Assembly (NCBI GenBank): GCA_008973525.1
Contig: WACJ01000043.1
Span: 1 to 64,000, forward strand
Direction of reading: 5' to 3'
DNA from: Stenopsyche tienmushanensis
Taxonomy: Eukaryota; Arthropoda; Insecta; Trichoptera; Stenopsychidae
DNA: 64,000 bases
The translations under genes were made by a program, and so were the position numbers. The first letter of the stretch is position 1, and every line of letters begins with the position of its first letter. Below the pieces are notes generated by a model. The model was given only the letters and a program-made list of their open reading frames with translations, made no database searches and had not been told where the DNA came from. Below are positions 11,560-23,970 of this stretch, in pieces.

Positions 11560-11800
11560 AGCGATCCAGGTTATCTTTGCTGCCGTCTTTTCTGTGTACT
11601 CCATGAATCGGAGCTTGTCATCAATTTGCACCCTCAGTTATCGATATAGCTGGTCAATTATCAATCGTGGGAGGACGAGTTTCCTGTGTCTTATAAAGAA
11701 GATAGCTTCGATTTTATAGCTCCAGGCCAGCTTCTGAGAGCCATTTCCTAGCTCTTCTGATCGTATCTTCGCAGTTCGCACGCGAAGTATCAACATAGAT
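11560..11800 (-). pseudogene. second R1-like reverse transcriptase fragment, opposite strand
   Basis: The minus strand reads RKWLSEAGLEL, then IEAIFFIRHRK and, after a stop, LRVQIDDKLRFMEYTEKTAAKI. This matches the region just after the FADD box in R1-like RTs (W-L...L-L-A..KTEA...YLGV.iD..L.F). It faces the C-terminal relic at 10690-11190, so the locus is rearranged or holds two insertions. An intervening minus frame (11232-11534) contains Cys and His pairs but is not identified. Confidence 0.6.
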
Positions 11801-11899
11801 CTCTGCTACTCAATGACTAGAAACGATTCTTCCTCTGAGGTTGGAAAAGTGTTTCACTTTTCGTAACGCTCAGCCCAATATGCCCCACCACGCCTATAA

Positions 11900-12640
11900 A
11901 AAATTCACTTAAAAAAATATATACTAAAAATGATTAAAATAATTGGCACAGCCAAAAATGCGTTTATATTAATTGTTTTTAATTTAGTCTCACGATAAAA
12001 ATTGGTCCTATGACGTTGAAACGCGTCGTTCTCAATGAAATATGATTAAAATTATTTAACGTTCATCTCAAGTATATCACTTTCACGTGCATTACGTTTT
12101 TTATCGGTCTCGTATTTTAAAATAGGCGATCCCAGTCGTAGAATGTCTGTACTGTAACACAGACGAGGCACCAAAATCCCAAATTGAAATTGAATTTAAT
12201 CACACGGTCTTGCATATAAATTGAATTCGCAGGGAGGTGTAGAGAATTAAAAATTAACAATTATCGACAGGCTTGATCCGATTACGTGAATAATAAATCA
12301 GTCTCGTCCTTGTTGGAACAGCGTGTAATTTGATTGGGATATATTCAAATGGGGTATTACCATTGTTATGGGAATTCGCCGACAGATATCGTTCACATGC
12401 GGTCGATTGATATATGACGGCCCCTGTGATTATCGATGGCGTATGGTGGTCGGGAAGTTCCGTGCCTGTCAGTCACATAAACAGCGCAGGGTCGGTGTCG
12501 GGACTTAACGCTCCCTCTCCAAATTCTACGGGTAACTGCGCTGTTTTACGCGAGCGGAGCGTAGGATTACTGAATAATCGGTTCAGCGATGATGAAGGCT
12601 TAAAACACATTTGGTTTTCGTTTTAGAGCCATTCTACTAC
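11900..12640. other. non-repetitive, more GC-balanced island, possibly regulatory
   Basis: From about 12100 to 12640 the sequence is richer in GC and in mixed motifs (GAATTCGCCGACAG, ATTATCGATGG, several TAATT cores) than its surroundings, and it has no copy elsewhere in the window. An open frame of 70 codons at 12414-12626 plus is not protein-like. A conserved non-coding or regulatory element is an inference only. Confidence 0.25.
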
Positions 12641-12898
12641 AACCCTTGTGTCTACTACTCCGATTTCCGAATTGTGTTAAATTTAATTGAAAGGGCGCCA
12701 AAAGCAAGAGGCGGGATATGAAGAGAGATACTATTTAAATAATAAAATCTATTTAAAGTTATACATACAACAACGTTTTAATGACAATTCTATCTAAAGA
12801 TCAATATTTATTAATAGCCATCTCGAAAAAAAAAACAGTATTTTAATAACCACTTACTTCTCCTTATCGAGATGGCGTCAAAAAAATCCTTCAATATG

Positions 12899-13455
12899 CA
12901 CTTAAACCTTTTTTGTGCGGTAGATGCGTTCCGCAGAAAGTCACATTAAAAAAATCGCACAAAAAAGCTATGACTTGCATAGAACAAGTGAAGATGTTTT
13001 CCATGGATTTAATAAACCGCATAACTTTGAAACAGCTATATAAAATATACCCAAAATCGCACAAAAAAATAAAGAAAACAATGACACTTTTGCAATTACA
13101 AATTAAAAAATAACATTTTGGTAGCATTTTAAATATGTCTAGCATCTCTAATACCAGACGTCAATTAGGGAAATAATAATTATATTAATTATAAATTCTC
13201 ATCACTGTATGATAATTTTCGTTACGATTTTCGAGATGACTCAAAATCGCTCTCTTCTTCGGAAGAAATAGTATGCGCAGTACCATTTTCATCATTGTTC
13301 TATGTAGTTTTTCTCTTTCCAATAATATAAATCTTAATTAGATAAGATGTCTATTTAAGTCCCTATCTCGAAAAAAAAATTTTTTCACAAAATGGTATCT
13401 GAATAAAAAACAAATTCATGATTTTTTTTTTTAATTTGTTAAAAACTAAATTTTG
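12899..13455 (+). repeat. RepA dispersed element, copy 2 (partial)
   Basis: It starts with CACTTAAACCTTTTTTGTGCGG and follows the RepA sequence through the block around the SSEEE-like coding remnant (GAAGAAATAGTATG) to the AAATTTTGACA block near 13455. Another RepA copy in the opposite orientation follows directly at 13576. Confidence 0.65.
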
Positions 13456-14144
13456 ACATTGAGAAATTTTCTGATTTTCCGATCAATTTTAAAAATATTT
13501 TTTTATTATATAAAATAACATTTGTATGATTATTTTTTTATATAAATAACCGCATCTGTTTTTAAAGCGATGCACTATACGCTCAAACCTCTTTTTGTGC
13601 GACTTATTTTTGTGCTATTTCGAAGTTATGCGTTTTTTTTAAAGCGATTTTTTTTTCTTTTTTATTTCATAAAGAGTGCGTACCAATATATTTGGGATAA
13701 AATAGGAAATAGATCATCAACGCTAATCGAAATTTGGAAAAAAAATATAATCTGGGACTATGTAAATCAAATTGCATCTGCTATCGCTGAATTGCGATCA
13801 TGTCCTTTATTCTAGTTTTTTAAATTGATTTCGTAGTTTTCTAATGTTTCGGCTATTAAAAATATATTCTCCAAAAGAATTTTCAAAATTCCAACTACTT
13901 ACGGAGTTATAGCTATTTTAGTGACGCGACAACTTGGCGGGCGTACCATAATGAACGCGTTTTTCTTGAAATTGCATTTTTCAACGCGGCTGTTAATTAA
14001 TTTGCTTCAAATTGGATATGAATCTTTTCTATATAGCCCTCTATTATTCCTACCAGATTTATATTAAAGTTTATTATTTAACTATTTAAAAAAAATTGAA
14101 ACTGTCGCAAAATAAGGCCAAAAATTTGACTGAACAGTCACCAT

Positions 14145-15145
14145 TAGGGAATCCAATCCCGAGCCAAAATTTTGATCCCGGGATTTCGGGATTTCATTAG
14201 ACAATCCCGGTTCCAGTCCCGGGATCCCGGGATTGGGATTTTCAATATTTTAAGAAATTACCTTGATGAATTTGATCAAAAATTACTAATAAGTCCATTT
14301 GTTCAATATAAAAAAATCACATGAAGGCCAAAGAATTTTATTTATTTAAGAAAAGATGAAAATACAATTCAAAAATAGATTTATAAAACACTAAAAAATT
14401 CAAATATTATTTTGAAAATATGCCCGAAGTAACATTAACATTAAACATTAGTGTTTCGTCATTTAGTCTGGATCGGATTTTGGAAGTCAGACAACTTGCT
14501 GCTGAAAATGCACGCTCAGCTTCCACACTCGTTGGAGGTATCGTCATCAGATATTTAAATGCTAGTTCGACTTGATGACCGCGTGAGCCCTCATTTTCGT
14601 ATAACAACATCAATGTGACTGATAAAATTCCTTTCTGCTAAGACGCGAACTAAAACTCGCAAAATTCCCGATTTCCCGGCAAATTATTTATTCCCGTCGC
14701 TGCAGATAAATACTTATATACTATAATACTTTGATGTGATTTGTAATTATATTACGGAGGAATACAAAAATTCTGAACCCCGTATCTATTATATTTCATA
14801 TCGATATTCCCATTATTCGTCGAGGTGTAGTAAATACATCACCGGTAGGGAATGATTACTATAACAATTTAAAAAACATACATGTACGCTATATATGTAT
14901 ACATAGATTAGACAGTCACTGCTCCTATGCGTCGCCTATGTTCGCCAATTAGTAATTACGCCACTGTTTCCAAGCGTCCAGATTTCGTCGGTAATGTCTC
15001 GATTTAGTAGCCTTCATCGTGTTGGTGAGGTGTACGATTTCTGTTAGATAAAAATTTTAATCCCGGGATTTTTGGGATTACGTTTTATAATCCCGGGATT
15101 CTTAAGTACCTAAAACTGTCCGGGATCCCGGGATTGGATTCTCTA
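14145..15145 (-). mobile_element. 1,001-bp internally deleted hAT element (hAT2) with 8-bp target duplication
   Basis: The ends are TAGGGAATCCAATCCC and GGGATTGGATTCTCTA, imperfect inverted repeats rich in CCCGGGATCCCGG. The element is flanked by the exact 8-bp duplication GTCACCAT at 14137-14144 and 15146-15153, the target-site length of hAT transposons, and it interrupts RepA cleanly. It encodes only the C-terminal dimerisation part of a hAT transposase (14407-14613). Relatives are at 21085-21590, 43810-44335 and a terminal scrap at 62967-62996. Confidence 0.9.
14407..14613 (-). pseudogene. hAT transposase C-terminal dimerisation fragment
   Basis: The 68-codon frame contains YLMTIPPTSVEAERAFSAAS and SKIRSRLNDETL, the hallmark hAT C-terminal dimerisation motif (P-x-S-x-x-x-E-R-x-F-S followed by R-x-x-L). 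The RNase H-like catalytic core is missing, so it cannot be an active transposase. It lies inside the hAT2 element on the minus strand. Confidence 0.85.
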
Positions 15146-15554
15146 GTCACCATAGGGACTATAGTGACATCCTTACTAATTATGAATTATATTATTGGAA
15201 AGAGAAAATCTACACAGAACAATGATGATATTGGCACTGGGTATACTATTTCTTCCGTAGAAGAGAGCGATTTTGAGTCATATCGAAAATCGCAACGAAA
15301 ATTATCATACAGCTATGATAGTTAGTAATTAAAATAATTAGTATTTTTCTAGTGGATGTTTGGCATTTGAGATGCTAGATGTACGACATCCTTAAAATTT
15401 TACTAATGAGGCAAGACGTCCTTTAAATGTTATCAAAAATATTATTTTTTTAATTGCCTTATTGTTTTCCCGTTTTTTTATTAACTTTTTTTACGCGATT
15501 TTAGATATATTTTATATAGCTATATAAAATTTATGCGGTTTTTAAAATCCATGA

Positions 15555-17380
15555 TAGGACTCATACCTATCTAATGATACCTATACTTACCAATACGGAC
15601 AATCAAGAATAAAACCGAATAATTATAACGGCTTTTTTTCGCCGGCAGCTATTTATGACTCAACCTTATAACTCTAGGGTAACTGTAAGCCGTATAAAAA
15701 TTTGGTATTTATATATTTAGATGTTTAGATTGATTTGTTTATTCGTAATCTGATTCGACGTTGATTGGAATGGAGGCTCTATTAAACTTCACGTGTTCGA
15801 TAATCAAGGGTTCCGGTTTCACAATAGCTAACAGCTGAAATTTGAATATACAAGTAAATTGATAGGTCCTTAATTGAAGGAGACTATAAACAATACAATC
15901 CTTGCTCTTTACATCAATTTTGATTAAGGCACTTGAACGTTTTTAAAGACCACTTCCTTGTTATCATAGTACTTCAGGTCCCGCCTTTAGAAAAACGTCT
16001 CCTCTAAAGTTGCAATCGATTTTCAATTGGTTGATGTTTTTCATTTTTTTTTTAATTTATGCTTTGAGGATCATTTAGTCAATATTGACTAGAACAGTTC
16101 TTTAAGCATTCGGTTAAAATGCACGGTTCTTTGTAATTAAGAACTGTACTGTACAAATTTTTGTCTCATTGTGGCCATATTTTACTTCTTATGGATAATA
16201 TGGATAGTCACAAACCATAAAACGTTGGTTATTATACTACTTATTACTATGGAGAATTAAATAGTAATGCAAGAAGTTAAAAAGAAGATGGCACTATGTT
16301 CATTGAGATTAGATATGGGCTTAAAATGAGCTGGAGTACTAAAAAAAATAAACCTAAAAACTGGATATCAAGCGTGCAAGACCAATTGTTGTTCATATTA
16401 GGGATTCTTAAGTCTCGGCTTTTTCAAAGTCCCGGGACACGAGACGCGATAATTTAAAAGTTCCGAGACTTCCCGGGACTCGATACTTTTAATTTTTCTT
16501 CAATTATGTACCCCTTTTTTTAAAGTAAATATTTAAATGTGTTACATTCGTATGTATGTGTAAGTTAAAAGAACCATCTTTTTCTATCTTTCTGAATTAC
16601 CATTTTTGGAGTCACTTTCCTTAGTGTTTTGTTCATCTTTATTGAAACAATCTAAATCTTTTTAAGATCTAAGTATTCTGGTCCAATGTTTCAACTACAG
16701 CTAGATGCTTTATGCAAAGTTTATAAGAATTATACTAATTTTACGAACGAAGTGTTAATAGTTTGTAATTTTTAATTTTCGTTTTCGCCGATAGTCATTT
16801 CTTCCCTAATATTTTTTTTGACAAATTATAGCATCGGTATTCGAGCCCTGATTTTTATTTTGTTATTCATTAATTCCTTCTCCGTGAGGATAGTTCCAAG
16901 ATAGTTGAACCCTTGGAGTTTGTTTTCATTTTGATGAGTTTCGTCGATGTGAGATAAGATTTGAAGTGTCGGCAAAGACGGTATGCATGGACTTATCTGG
17001 TGCACTGATCAGGTATTATCTGTTGACGCATGGCGGTATTTGACGGTGACTGTGCGCCAATGGGTTAAATGAGATTATCTCGAAACCGCATTTTCAAAAA
17101 CGACCTAAGCTAGAGCTTAAAAAGTTTTTGATCGACCTGACTGAAATTTGGGGAAATTTCTCACTATAATATTGTTAATTGGATATACCTAAAGTTTTAA
17201 GGTTTTCACGTTAATAAATCACTTTTTTTATTTTAAATTTTAATTAAAAAGCTTACTTAGTTTTTAATTTCATACTTCCATAGGTATATTCTTCTCCTAC
17301 ACATATTAAAATTAAAATAAATCGTTTTCAGATCAATAGAAAAAATCTGACGACCAAAGCTATCGGATGACTTCCATCTT
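15555..17380. other. intergenic DNA upstream of the caspase duplication
   Basis: No gene was recognised. Near 16405-16490 there are self-complementary CCCGGGAC strings that may be the end of another hAT-like element. A piggyBac-type relic is at 16910-17075. Confidence 0.35.
16910..17075 (+). repeat. piggyBac-type terminal relic, copy 1
   Basis: The block TTTTGATGAGTTTCGTCG, GATAAGATTTGAAGTGTC and GACGGTATGCATGGACTTATC recurs at 29797-29945, 33640-33785 and 40785-40935. The best-preserved ends read TTAACRCTTTGACGYACAC. This copy has a degraded end (GTGCGCCAATGGGTTAAA). Confidence 0.55.
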
Positions 17381-18132
17381 ATTCTAAAATCAAATCAAAT
17401 TAGAAGAACAACTAAAAATTATTTTTTTTAAATCCCCGGGACTAAACAATACCGAACTTCCATTTAAATAAAACGACGATGAGGAGTTCAATCACGTTAC
17501 AATATGCAATCATGGAATTTAATTACATATATATTTTTTTATTATAATTTCCCTGTGTGATGTGTATAAAACTTTCAAAATGAATTAATTTTAGGTATGA
17601 AACTTTACAATTGCCAGCATACCTCATGTTCATTGTATTGCGAAATGTTTGTGATGAGTTGTCTTTAAATGTTTTTCGCTATAAAATCGATAGCGTTTGA
17701 TAAAATAGTGATAAGATAAGGATTTTCGAAGTCCATATTCGTCTTTGTGATCGTTGGCATGTGAAGAGTACAGTAAATAGATTTTGCTTTAAAATTGCAC
17801 CGTAAAAAGTTGCTCTTATTTCCTTTTTATATATCTAAACAATAACGAGGTTTCTTAAAAAATAATAATATTTAATCTGCGTATAGATTTTGGGCGATAT
17901 TACAAACGGCCACAATTTTTGATATCTGATAGTAATCATTTTTTTGATTGTTTCTGTGCAATCCAATGGGCGAATAAACCATGATTCGCATTAGAACCTC
18001 ATTCGCATAACCTTATTCATTATTTTATGTTTGAAGTATGGTAGGAATGTCAACCGATTTTATGTTATCTATTATATTATTGTCGTTTTCAGACATCAAT
18101 TCTTCGAAAGCAGATATAAATACTTGTTAATC

Positions 18133-21100
18133 ATGGTGGATGTTACTGATGCGAGTGTTGGGAAATCAGTTAAGTAAGCTAAAACATATTTTAATGAAAT
18201 TATGTTGGTATTTTGTGATTTATTACCTTGTATGTTTTAGAGCAAAGGTGATCATTCCGAATTACATTCCCAAACCTTTTGATCCTGTTATAATTACAAA
18301 AGATGAAAATAAAACGTATCTTATTAAGAAGGCGCATGCAATAATATTCAATCACAATACATACGGTAAATATATGTAAAAGTTTAGTGTCATTTAAATA
18401 TGATGCCTAGATTTTTTTTTTAAATAAATATTTTCTCGAGTTGTGTGACATGTAGTGCCATTTTGCTGGAAATAGACATCAGACACATCAATATGATTCA
18501 ATTGGGCCATATAAAGTCACTTGAAGAAATGTGTTCCAATGATTACATTTGCCCAAAATGCACAATAAACAATAACTTTTTTCGGATATGGACATCTTTT
18601 TTGAATAACACGAGGATTTTTATGACCTCAAATACGACAATTTTGCTTCTTTGATTGATCCACCTATTATAAAATGAGCATCATCGCTATACAAAATTTG
18701 ACTTGAAAACAATGGCTCTCTCGTTCATTTTTCAATAATAAGGTAAACGCATTGTGGCAATGTATTTCTGTCCGTCTAACTGTAAATACACATTATTTAT
18801 ATATACAGGCTTTTTTGCACATGGACTGACAATTTTTTTTTGGGGGGCTAAGGCGATCTTTTGCTACGTTTCACACATGGGTTCTATGTCCGAAGTGTCT
18901 GGGTTGTTGAAATATATTATATATAATAATTTTTTTTTGTAGATGATTTGCATTCAAGCAATATACAATTAAAGGAACGTGAAGGAACTAAAAAAGACGA
19001 AGAAGCCCTTAAAAGCACATTAGAAACATTTGGGTTTACAGTTAAAGTTTATTCAGACAAAAAGAAAGATGAAATATTCGAAATTCTTGGCAAAGGTATC
19101 TGATTAAAGCGTAATTGATTTCATTTTACAATTAATATTTGCATTAAGTAATTATTATATTAAATTGCATGTTATACATTTCAGTTTCTTCAGAGTACGA
19201 CTGTGTTGCTGTGTGTATATTTTCTCATGGAGTAAACGGTGGTATTTATGCGTATGATGAGGAATATCCAGAAGTAGATATATTAAATGCTTTTAAGGGA
19301 AAGTTTGACGGAAAACCAAAAATATTCATTTTCCAGGTAATTATGAACATTTAAGCGTTTACGGCTTAGCTAAAATAAAATATTTGTTTATATAGCCGTT
19401 AATCCGCGAAAGCCTTAGTCAATAGCATGCAAACACACCTAAGATAATTATATCGGTTATTATCATTAGTATTTGTTTAAGGTATTTTTTAATGTGAAAC
19501 TTCTATATACGTGATAAGATGAAATGGCCTTAATGTCACAAAAAATGAAACGCAGTCAAAAGATCAGTATACATCAAGATTGGGTAAAAGGGAAATTTCT
19601 CAGCCCCTAGAAAAATCTAATTTTGTGGTTTTTTTTTTCATTATTCAATGGTTCATTGTTTTTATTTAAGAATTTGGAAATAATTAGCTAATATATATTA
19701 TTATATATATATTTTATTTATTCATCATTCCATGTTTGTGAAATATATATAGATGTTTTGCACACTGACCGATAATTTTTTTGGGCCTTAGTGAGGTTTT
19801 TTTTGCATAATACAATCATTTATTTAGATTAAAAATTCACTGCAAAATACAAAAACAGTTATTTTGTGCTATTGCGAACACACACAGTTATGACGACTTA
19901 AAAGTATTTTTTTTGATGTTTTCAATATGTTAAAAAAATCTATTTTGAGAACCCTGAACTATGAAACGTTGCACAAGACCCACCTAATCCCTAAAAAATG
20001 TTTGTTGGTCCATGTGTAAAACACCCTGTATAATAAAATACACAAACGTCTACTGCAGCGGTTCCTAACCTTTTTAGTCTCGTTACCCCTGTAGCCTATC
20101 AGGGAAACTGTAATGTAAATGTGTAGCCTATGAGGAATTTGCGCAAAACTATACGAAATTACAATTTTAACATACTTTCTTGATTAATTAATGATGGTTA
20201 TTGTGAAAGTTGAAATTGTTTTGCATTTGCAGTTTTTTTTATGTAGGGTATAGTTTCACTCAACGCACATTCTTAGAGCTGTCAGCTATAATAGGATATT
20301 CAGCACCTACTTTTCGATAAAATCTACAGAGGTCATAGTATTGAAATTCCATTTCTCTGAAAGTGCTATTCTCGAGGAGTTCGAGAAATTCTACTTTGGC
20401 TGATACATCTTTAAAAATTTCATCATCAGTAGAAATTGGTCCTAATATCCAAGAATTGAACTGATGATTGTCCATGTCCGGTAAAAATTACTTTAATGAG
20501 TCTATTATTGCAGATAAATGGTGAATCACAGAATTTTCAAATGTGATTTTTTCAGATTTATCATTTACCAATTGCTCACACGATTGTGAAAACATTGATA
20601 TATCACCAATTTGAACTCTGCTTTGGTAAAGTTCCAATTTATGCAGAAAACTTGTAACTTTATCCTGTGCTGTCAAGATATTCATCATATTTCCTTGTCA
20701 TTAGACTATTAATTTTACAAAAAAAATCAGCAAGATACGTCAGCATTTTGATGAATGATTTATCTTTTATTTTTGAGTGCAACTTTATTTCTTTTTGTGT
20801 TCTCTGATTTTCGCGAAACAATCCTATTTCTTCGCGGAGCTCATAAACCCGGTTTAAAATCCCCCCTCTATATAGTCAGGGTGCCTCTGTGTAGTACTAA
20901 AGATCATTAAATTTGTCTCCAACTTCGTCGCACAAAACTTGAGAAACAAATTGTTTCACGACTGTTCGAAATCCAGAACGTATTCTCATCATGGAAGGCA
21001 CTCCTACTACAAACGCTAACTAGCTTTGACCAATCCAGTCCCCTTTTGACTCAAATAACTGTTTAAGCATTTTTAATACATCTTCAACACGAGCAGTGGT

Positions 21101-22094
21101 GGGAAAAGTCATCACATATTTAAATGCTAGTTAGAGTTGATGACAGCGTGAGCCTCATTTTCGTAAAACAACATTGACAAAAAATTCTAGATTTCCCGAC
21201 AAATTATTTATTTCCGTCGCTGCAGATGAATATTTATACACTATAACACTTTTTTTGATTCGTGATTATATTACGGAGGAATACAAAAATTCTGAACCCC
21301 GTATCTATTATATTTCATATCGATATTCCCATTATTAGAGTCGAGGTGTAGTAAATACATCACCGGTAGGGAAAGGTTAATATAACAATTTGAAAAACAT
21401 ATATGTACTGTATATATGTATACATAGATTAGACAGTTACTGTCCCTAGGCGCCGCCTAAACTATCCAATTAGTAGTTACGCCACTGTTTCCAAGCGTCC
21501 AGATTTCGGCGGAAATGTCTCAATTTTGTGTAGCCTCCATCGTGCTGGTGAGGTGTACGATTTCTGTTTGATAAATTAAGGACTGGAACTGTTAATTTAT
21601 TTTATTGAATTAATACGATCCAATCCATTTTATGATTATAATTTAAACGAGTTTTCTGAGATTAATGATTATTTTCCCAATTTCCCAACTTTACTTGCAA
21701 ATTAATTTAGCACAGAACAGATTATATTTGTATATCATAAGGTGACACTTAATACGAAACATTACATTTATTTCATTTTTAGATGTGCAGAACTAAAGTA
21801 ATGAAAAGCATAGGCCGCTGTTTGATGACTTTGCCAGACAAAGATACTGTAGTTTTACACAGCACTTATCCCGAGGAAACAGCGAATCGTAACACTGAAC
21901 ATGGCACATGGTTCATTCAGATTCTCTGCAAGAGATTAAATATCATGACTGAAGAAAATCTTCTATTAGATGAAATGATACACATACAACGAGATGTCGC
22001 TACTTTTTTTGAGGGCAGACAAATGCCAATGGTCTCCCATAATTTGTCCAAGCGTTTGTTTTTAAGGCCCCAAAAGGAACCAAGTATACGATGA
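18133..22094 (+). CDS. caspase-like protein A with QMCRT active site
   Basis: Five coding exons: 18133-18173, 18241-18365, 18943-19095, 19185-19336 and 21783-22094; all junctions are GT-AG and in phase, giving 260 residues. A 5' UTR acceptor (GTTTTCAG) at 18092 is conserved with copy B. There is no CARD or DED, so the short N-terminus is effector-like. Visible caspase features: Arg68 in REGT (S1 pocket), catalytic His121 in CIFSHG, Gln157, Cys159 and Arg193 in NRN (S1 pocket), then GTWFIQ in the p10-like part. The intron falls between Gln157 and the next exon, which starts Met-Cys-Arg-Thr, so the usual QACxG reads QMCRT. Cys to Arg193 is 34 residues against 44 in human caspase-3, so the cleavable inter-subunit linker is essentially absent. 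Activity or a decoy role cannot be decided from sequence. Polyadenylation signal AATAAA at 22119. The 2.4-kb intron 4 is full of transposons. Confidence 0.85.
18430..18770 (-). pseudogene. Tc/mariner-superfamily transposase relic in intron 2 of caspase A
   Basis: The minus strand reads, with frameshifts, SQVKFCIAMMLIL, KNPRVIQKRCPYPKKVIVY and VYFQQNGA, matching the insect Tc/mariner pattern SDEAHF, ENPRVI..KPLHPQKVTVWCA and WFQQDGA. The same relic is in intron 2 of caspase B (23640-23960), so it predates the duplication. Confidence 0.7.
18801..18915 (+). repeat. MITE relic directly upstream of caspase A exon 3
   Basis: The sequence TATACAGGCTTTTTTGCACATGGA, followed by GCTACGTTTCACACATGGG and GTCTGGGTTGTTGAAATA, is one terminal arm of the CAGGGTGTTTTGCA family. 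It ends about 27 bp before the exon 3 acceptor, so it forms part of the branch-point region. Confidence 0.6.
19751..20032. repeat. MITE of the CAGGGTGTTTTGCA family in caspase A intron 4
   Basis: The two arms are inverted: AGATGTTTTGCACACTGACCGA at the left and GGTCCATGTGTAAAACACCCTGTA at the right, with the CAATATGTTAAAAAAATCTATTTTGAGAACCCTGA block in the right arm. It is about 280 bp, has no coding content and is absent from the matching intron of caspase B. Confidence 0.65.
20056..21080 (-). mobile_element. decayed hAT element with Buster/ZBED5-like transposase
   Basis: The left end CAGCGGTTCCTAACCTTTTTAGTC is a typical hAT terminus. Minus-strand reading frames give RVYELREEIGLF (about 20830), MLTYLADFFCKINSLM (about 20745-20690), KVTSFLHKLELYQSRV (20488-20688) and FNSWILGPI (20260-20475). 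This is the order seen in the C-terminal half of Buster/ZBED5/GTF2IRD2-type hAT transposases. Multiple stops and frame changes are present, and the far end is cut off by the hAT2 fragment at 21085. It sits in intron 4 of caspase A. Confidence 0.7.
21085..21590 (-). mobile_element. hAT2 fragment in caspase A intron 4
   Basis: The sequence matches hAT2 at 14510-15055, including ATATTTAAATGCTAGTT, ATTATATTACGGAGGAATAC, CCCCGTATCTATTATATTTC and GTGAGGTGTACGATTTCTGTT. Both termini are missing, so it is a truncated copy. Confidence 0.75.
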
Positions 22095-22124
22095 TGATAT
22101 AATGTTTATTGACATAACAATAAA

Positions 22125-22560
22125 ATAATTTTAAAAAATATGCGAATCTTCATTTTCTCATTTGACAGATAACCACCTCGATGCGCTTTGCAACGGGTGC
22201 TTATCAACCAGATTATCTACATATTGCCAACGACACACAATGTCAAATATCCGATTAAATTAAACATTTGAATTATTGTCTTTGAATCAAGAAAAAAGTG
22301 TATAAATTCTTTGTTATTTTTTTCCCTTCAAAAATGACATATATGTTGTATATTTATAATAAAATGATGTAAAAAAACTCTAAATTTTAATTATTTTGTA
22401 AGCATATATTTATCCAATAATATTTCAAATTTGAAGAAAGGAAAAAAACACTTTTATTAAATTTCCTATAAGAATCATCTTCAGAAGTCGATCCCGAGAA
22501 AATTTAAAATTGAAAAGTAGCTCACAAGACAAAAAAAAGGTTGGGTCCCCCTGTCCTACT
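22125..22560. other. spacer between caspase A and duplication unit B
   Basis: AT-rich spacer following the caspase A polyadenylation signal. No gene or repeat was recognised. Confidence 0.4.
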
Positions 22561-23970
22561 TGTTCTAAAATCAAATCAGATTAGAAGAACAACTGAAAAA
22601 TATTTTGTTAAATCCCCGGGACTAAGCAATACCAAACTTCTATTTAAATAAAACGACGATGAGGAGTTCAATCAATTTACAATATTTTATTATACTTTTT
22701 TTTATTACAACTTCATTATCTGATGTGCATAAAACTTTCAAAATGAATTTATTTAAGGTATGAAACTATACAATTGCCAGCATACCTCTTGTTTATTGTG
22801 TTGCGAAATGTTAATGATGAGGTGTTTTTATATATTTTTCGCTATAAAATCGATAGCGTTTGATAAAATAGTGATAAGATAAGGATTTTAGAAGTCCATA
22901 TTCGTCTTTGTGAGTATAATTGTGATTGCTAGCGAGTGAAGTGTACAGTATGTATATAGATTTCGTTTTAAAATTCCACGGAAAAAATTTGTTTTGTTTT
23001 TCCTTTTTATACATCCGAACAATAACGAGGTACCTTAAAAAATAATAGTATTTAATCTGCATATACAATATTAGGCCGATACGTTCATACAAACGGCCAC
23101 AATTTTTGATATGTGATAGTAATTATTTCTTTGGTTGTTTCTGTGCAATCCAATGGGCGAATAAACCATGATTCGCATTAGAACCTCGTTCGCATAAACG
23201 TATTCATAATTTTAATCAATATTTTAGGTTCAAAAGTCAGTCTATTTATTGTATTATTATCGTTTTCAGATATCAATTCGTCGAAAGCAGATATAAATAT
23301 TTATTAATCATGGCGGACGTTACCGACGCGCAGACTGTGGTATCTGTTAAGTAAGCTGAAACATTTTTTTGTGAAATAAGGTTTGTATTGTGGAATCAAT
23401 AACTTGTATGTTTTAGAGCAAGGGTTCCGAAGGTGATCATTCCGAATTACATTCCCGATTCTTTTGATCCTGTTATAATTACTAAAGATGAAAATAAAAC
23501 GTATCCTATTAAGACGGCACATGCAATAATATTCAATCACGATACATACGGTAAATATATATATTCATAAAAGTATAGTGTAATCTAAATGGATGGACCT
23601 AGATGGTTTTTATTTTTTCAATTAAATATTTTCTCGGGTTGTGTGACATGTAGAGCCATCTTGCTGGAAATAGACATCAGACACATTAATATGATTCAAT
23701 TGGGCCATGTAAAGTCACTTGAAGAAATGTGTTCCAATGATTACATTTGCCCAAAATGCACAACAAACAATAATTTTTTTCGGATGTGGACATCTTTTTT
23801 GAATAACATGAGGATTTTCATCACCTCAAATAGGGCAATTTTTCTTCTTTGATTGATCCACCCATTGTAAAATGAGCGTCATCGCTATACAAAATTTGAC
23901 TTGAAACAATGGCTCTCTCGTCCGCTATTCAATAATAAGGTAAACGCATTGTTGCAATGAATTCCTGTCC
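22561..23970 (+). repeat. tandem segmental duplication, unit B (first part)
   Basis: This matches unit A (17381-18780), including the 5' flank, exons 1-2 and the intronic transposase relic. The match resumes at exons 3-4 near 27840-28290. The intervening 24.0-27.8 kb in unit B is later inserted DNA. Confidence 0.85.

Larger units (their letters stand above)
13576..15554 (-). repeat. RepA dispersed element, copy 3, split by a hAT insertion
   Basis: The left end at 13576 is CTCAAACCTCTTTTTGTGCG, the terminal repeat of RepA; the body then matches the reverse complement of the copies at 1731 and 35001 on both sides of the hAT element at 14145-15145. A minus-to-plus remnant frame at about 15185-15325 (GKRKSTQNNDD..., SSVEESDFES) is acidic and shared by other RepA copies, but I cannot assign it to a transposase family. 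Confidence 0.65.
17381..19380 (+). repeat. tandem segmental duplication, unit A
   Basis: Sequence from TTCTAAAATCAAATCA at 17381 through the promoter region and exons 1-4 of caspase A is repeated from 22561 onward around caspase B, with introns, 5' flank and the intronic transposase relic all shared. This shows DNA-level duplication rather than retroposition. Similarity in intron 4 stops near 19415 (unit A) and 28290 (unit B), where later insertions begin. Confidence 0.85.

Noticed and set aside
12414..12626. 70-codon plus frame with a reasonable amino-acid mix
   Set aside because: No recognisable motif, splice signal or homologous copy; the region is better described as a non-coding island.
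23304..23540. Minus-strand frame of 78 codons in the caspase B region
   Set aside because: It is antisense to exons 1-2 of caspase B.
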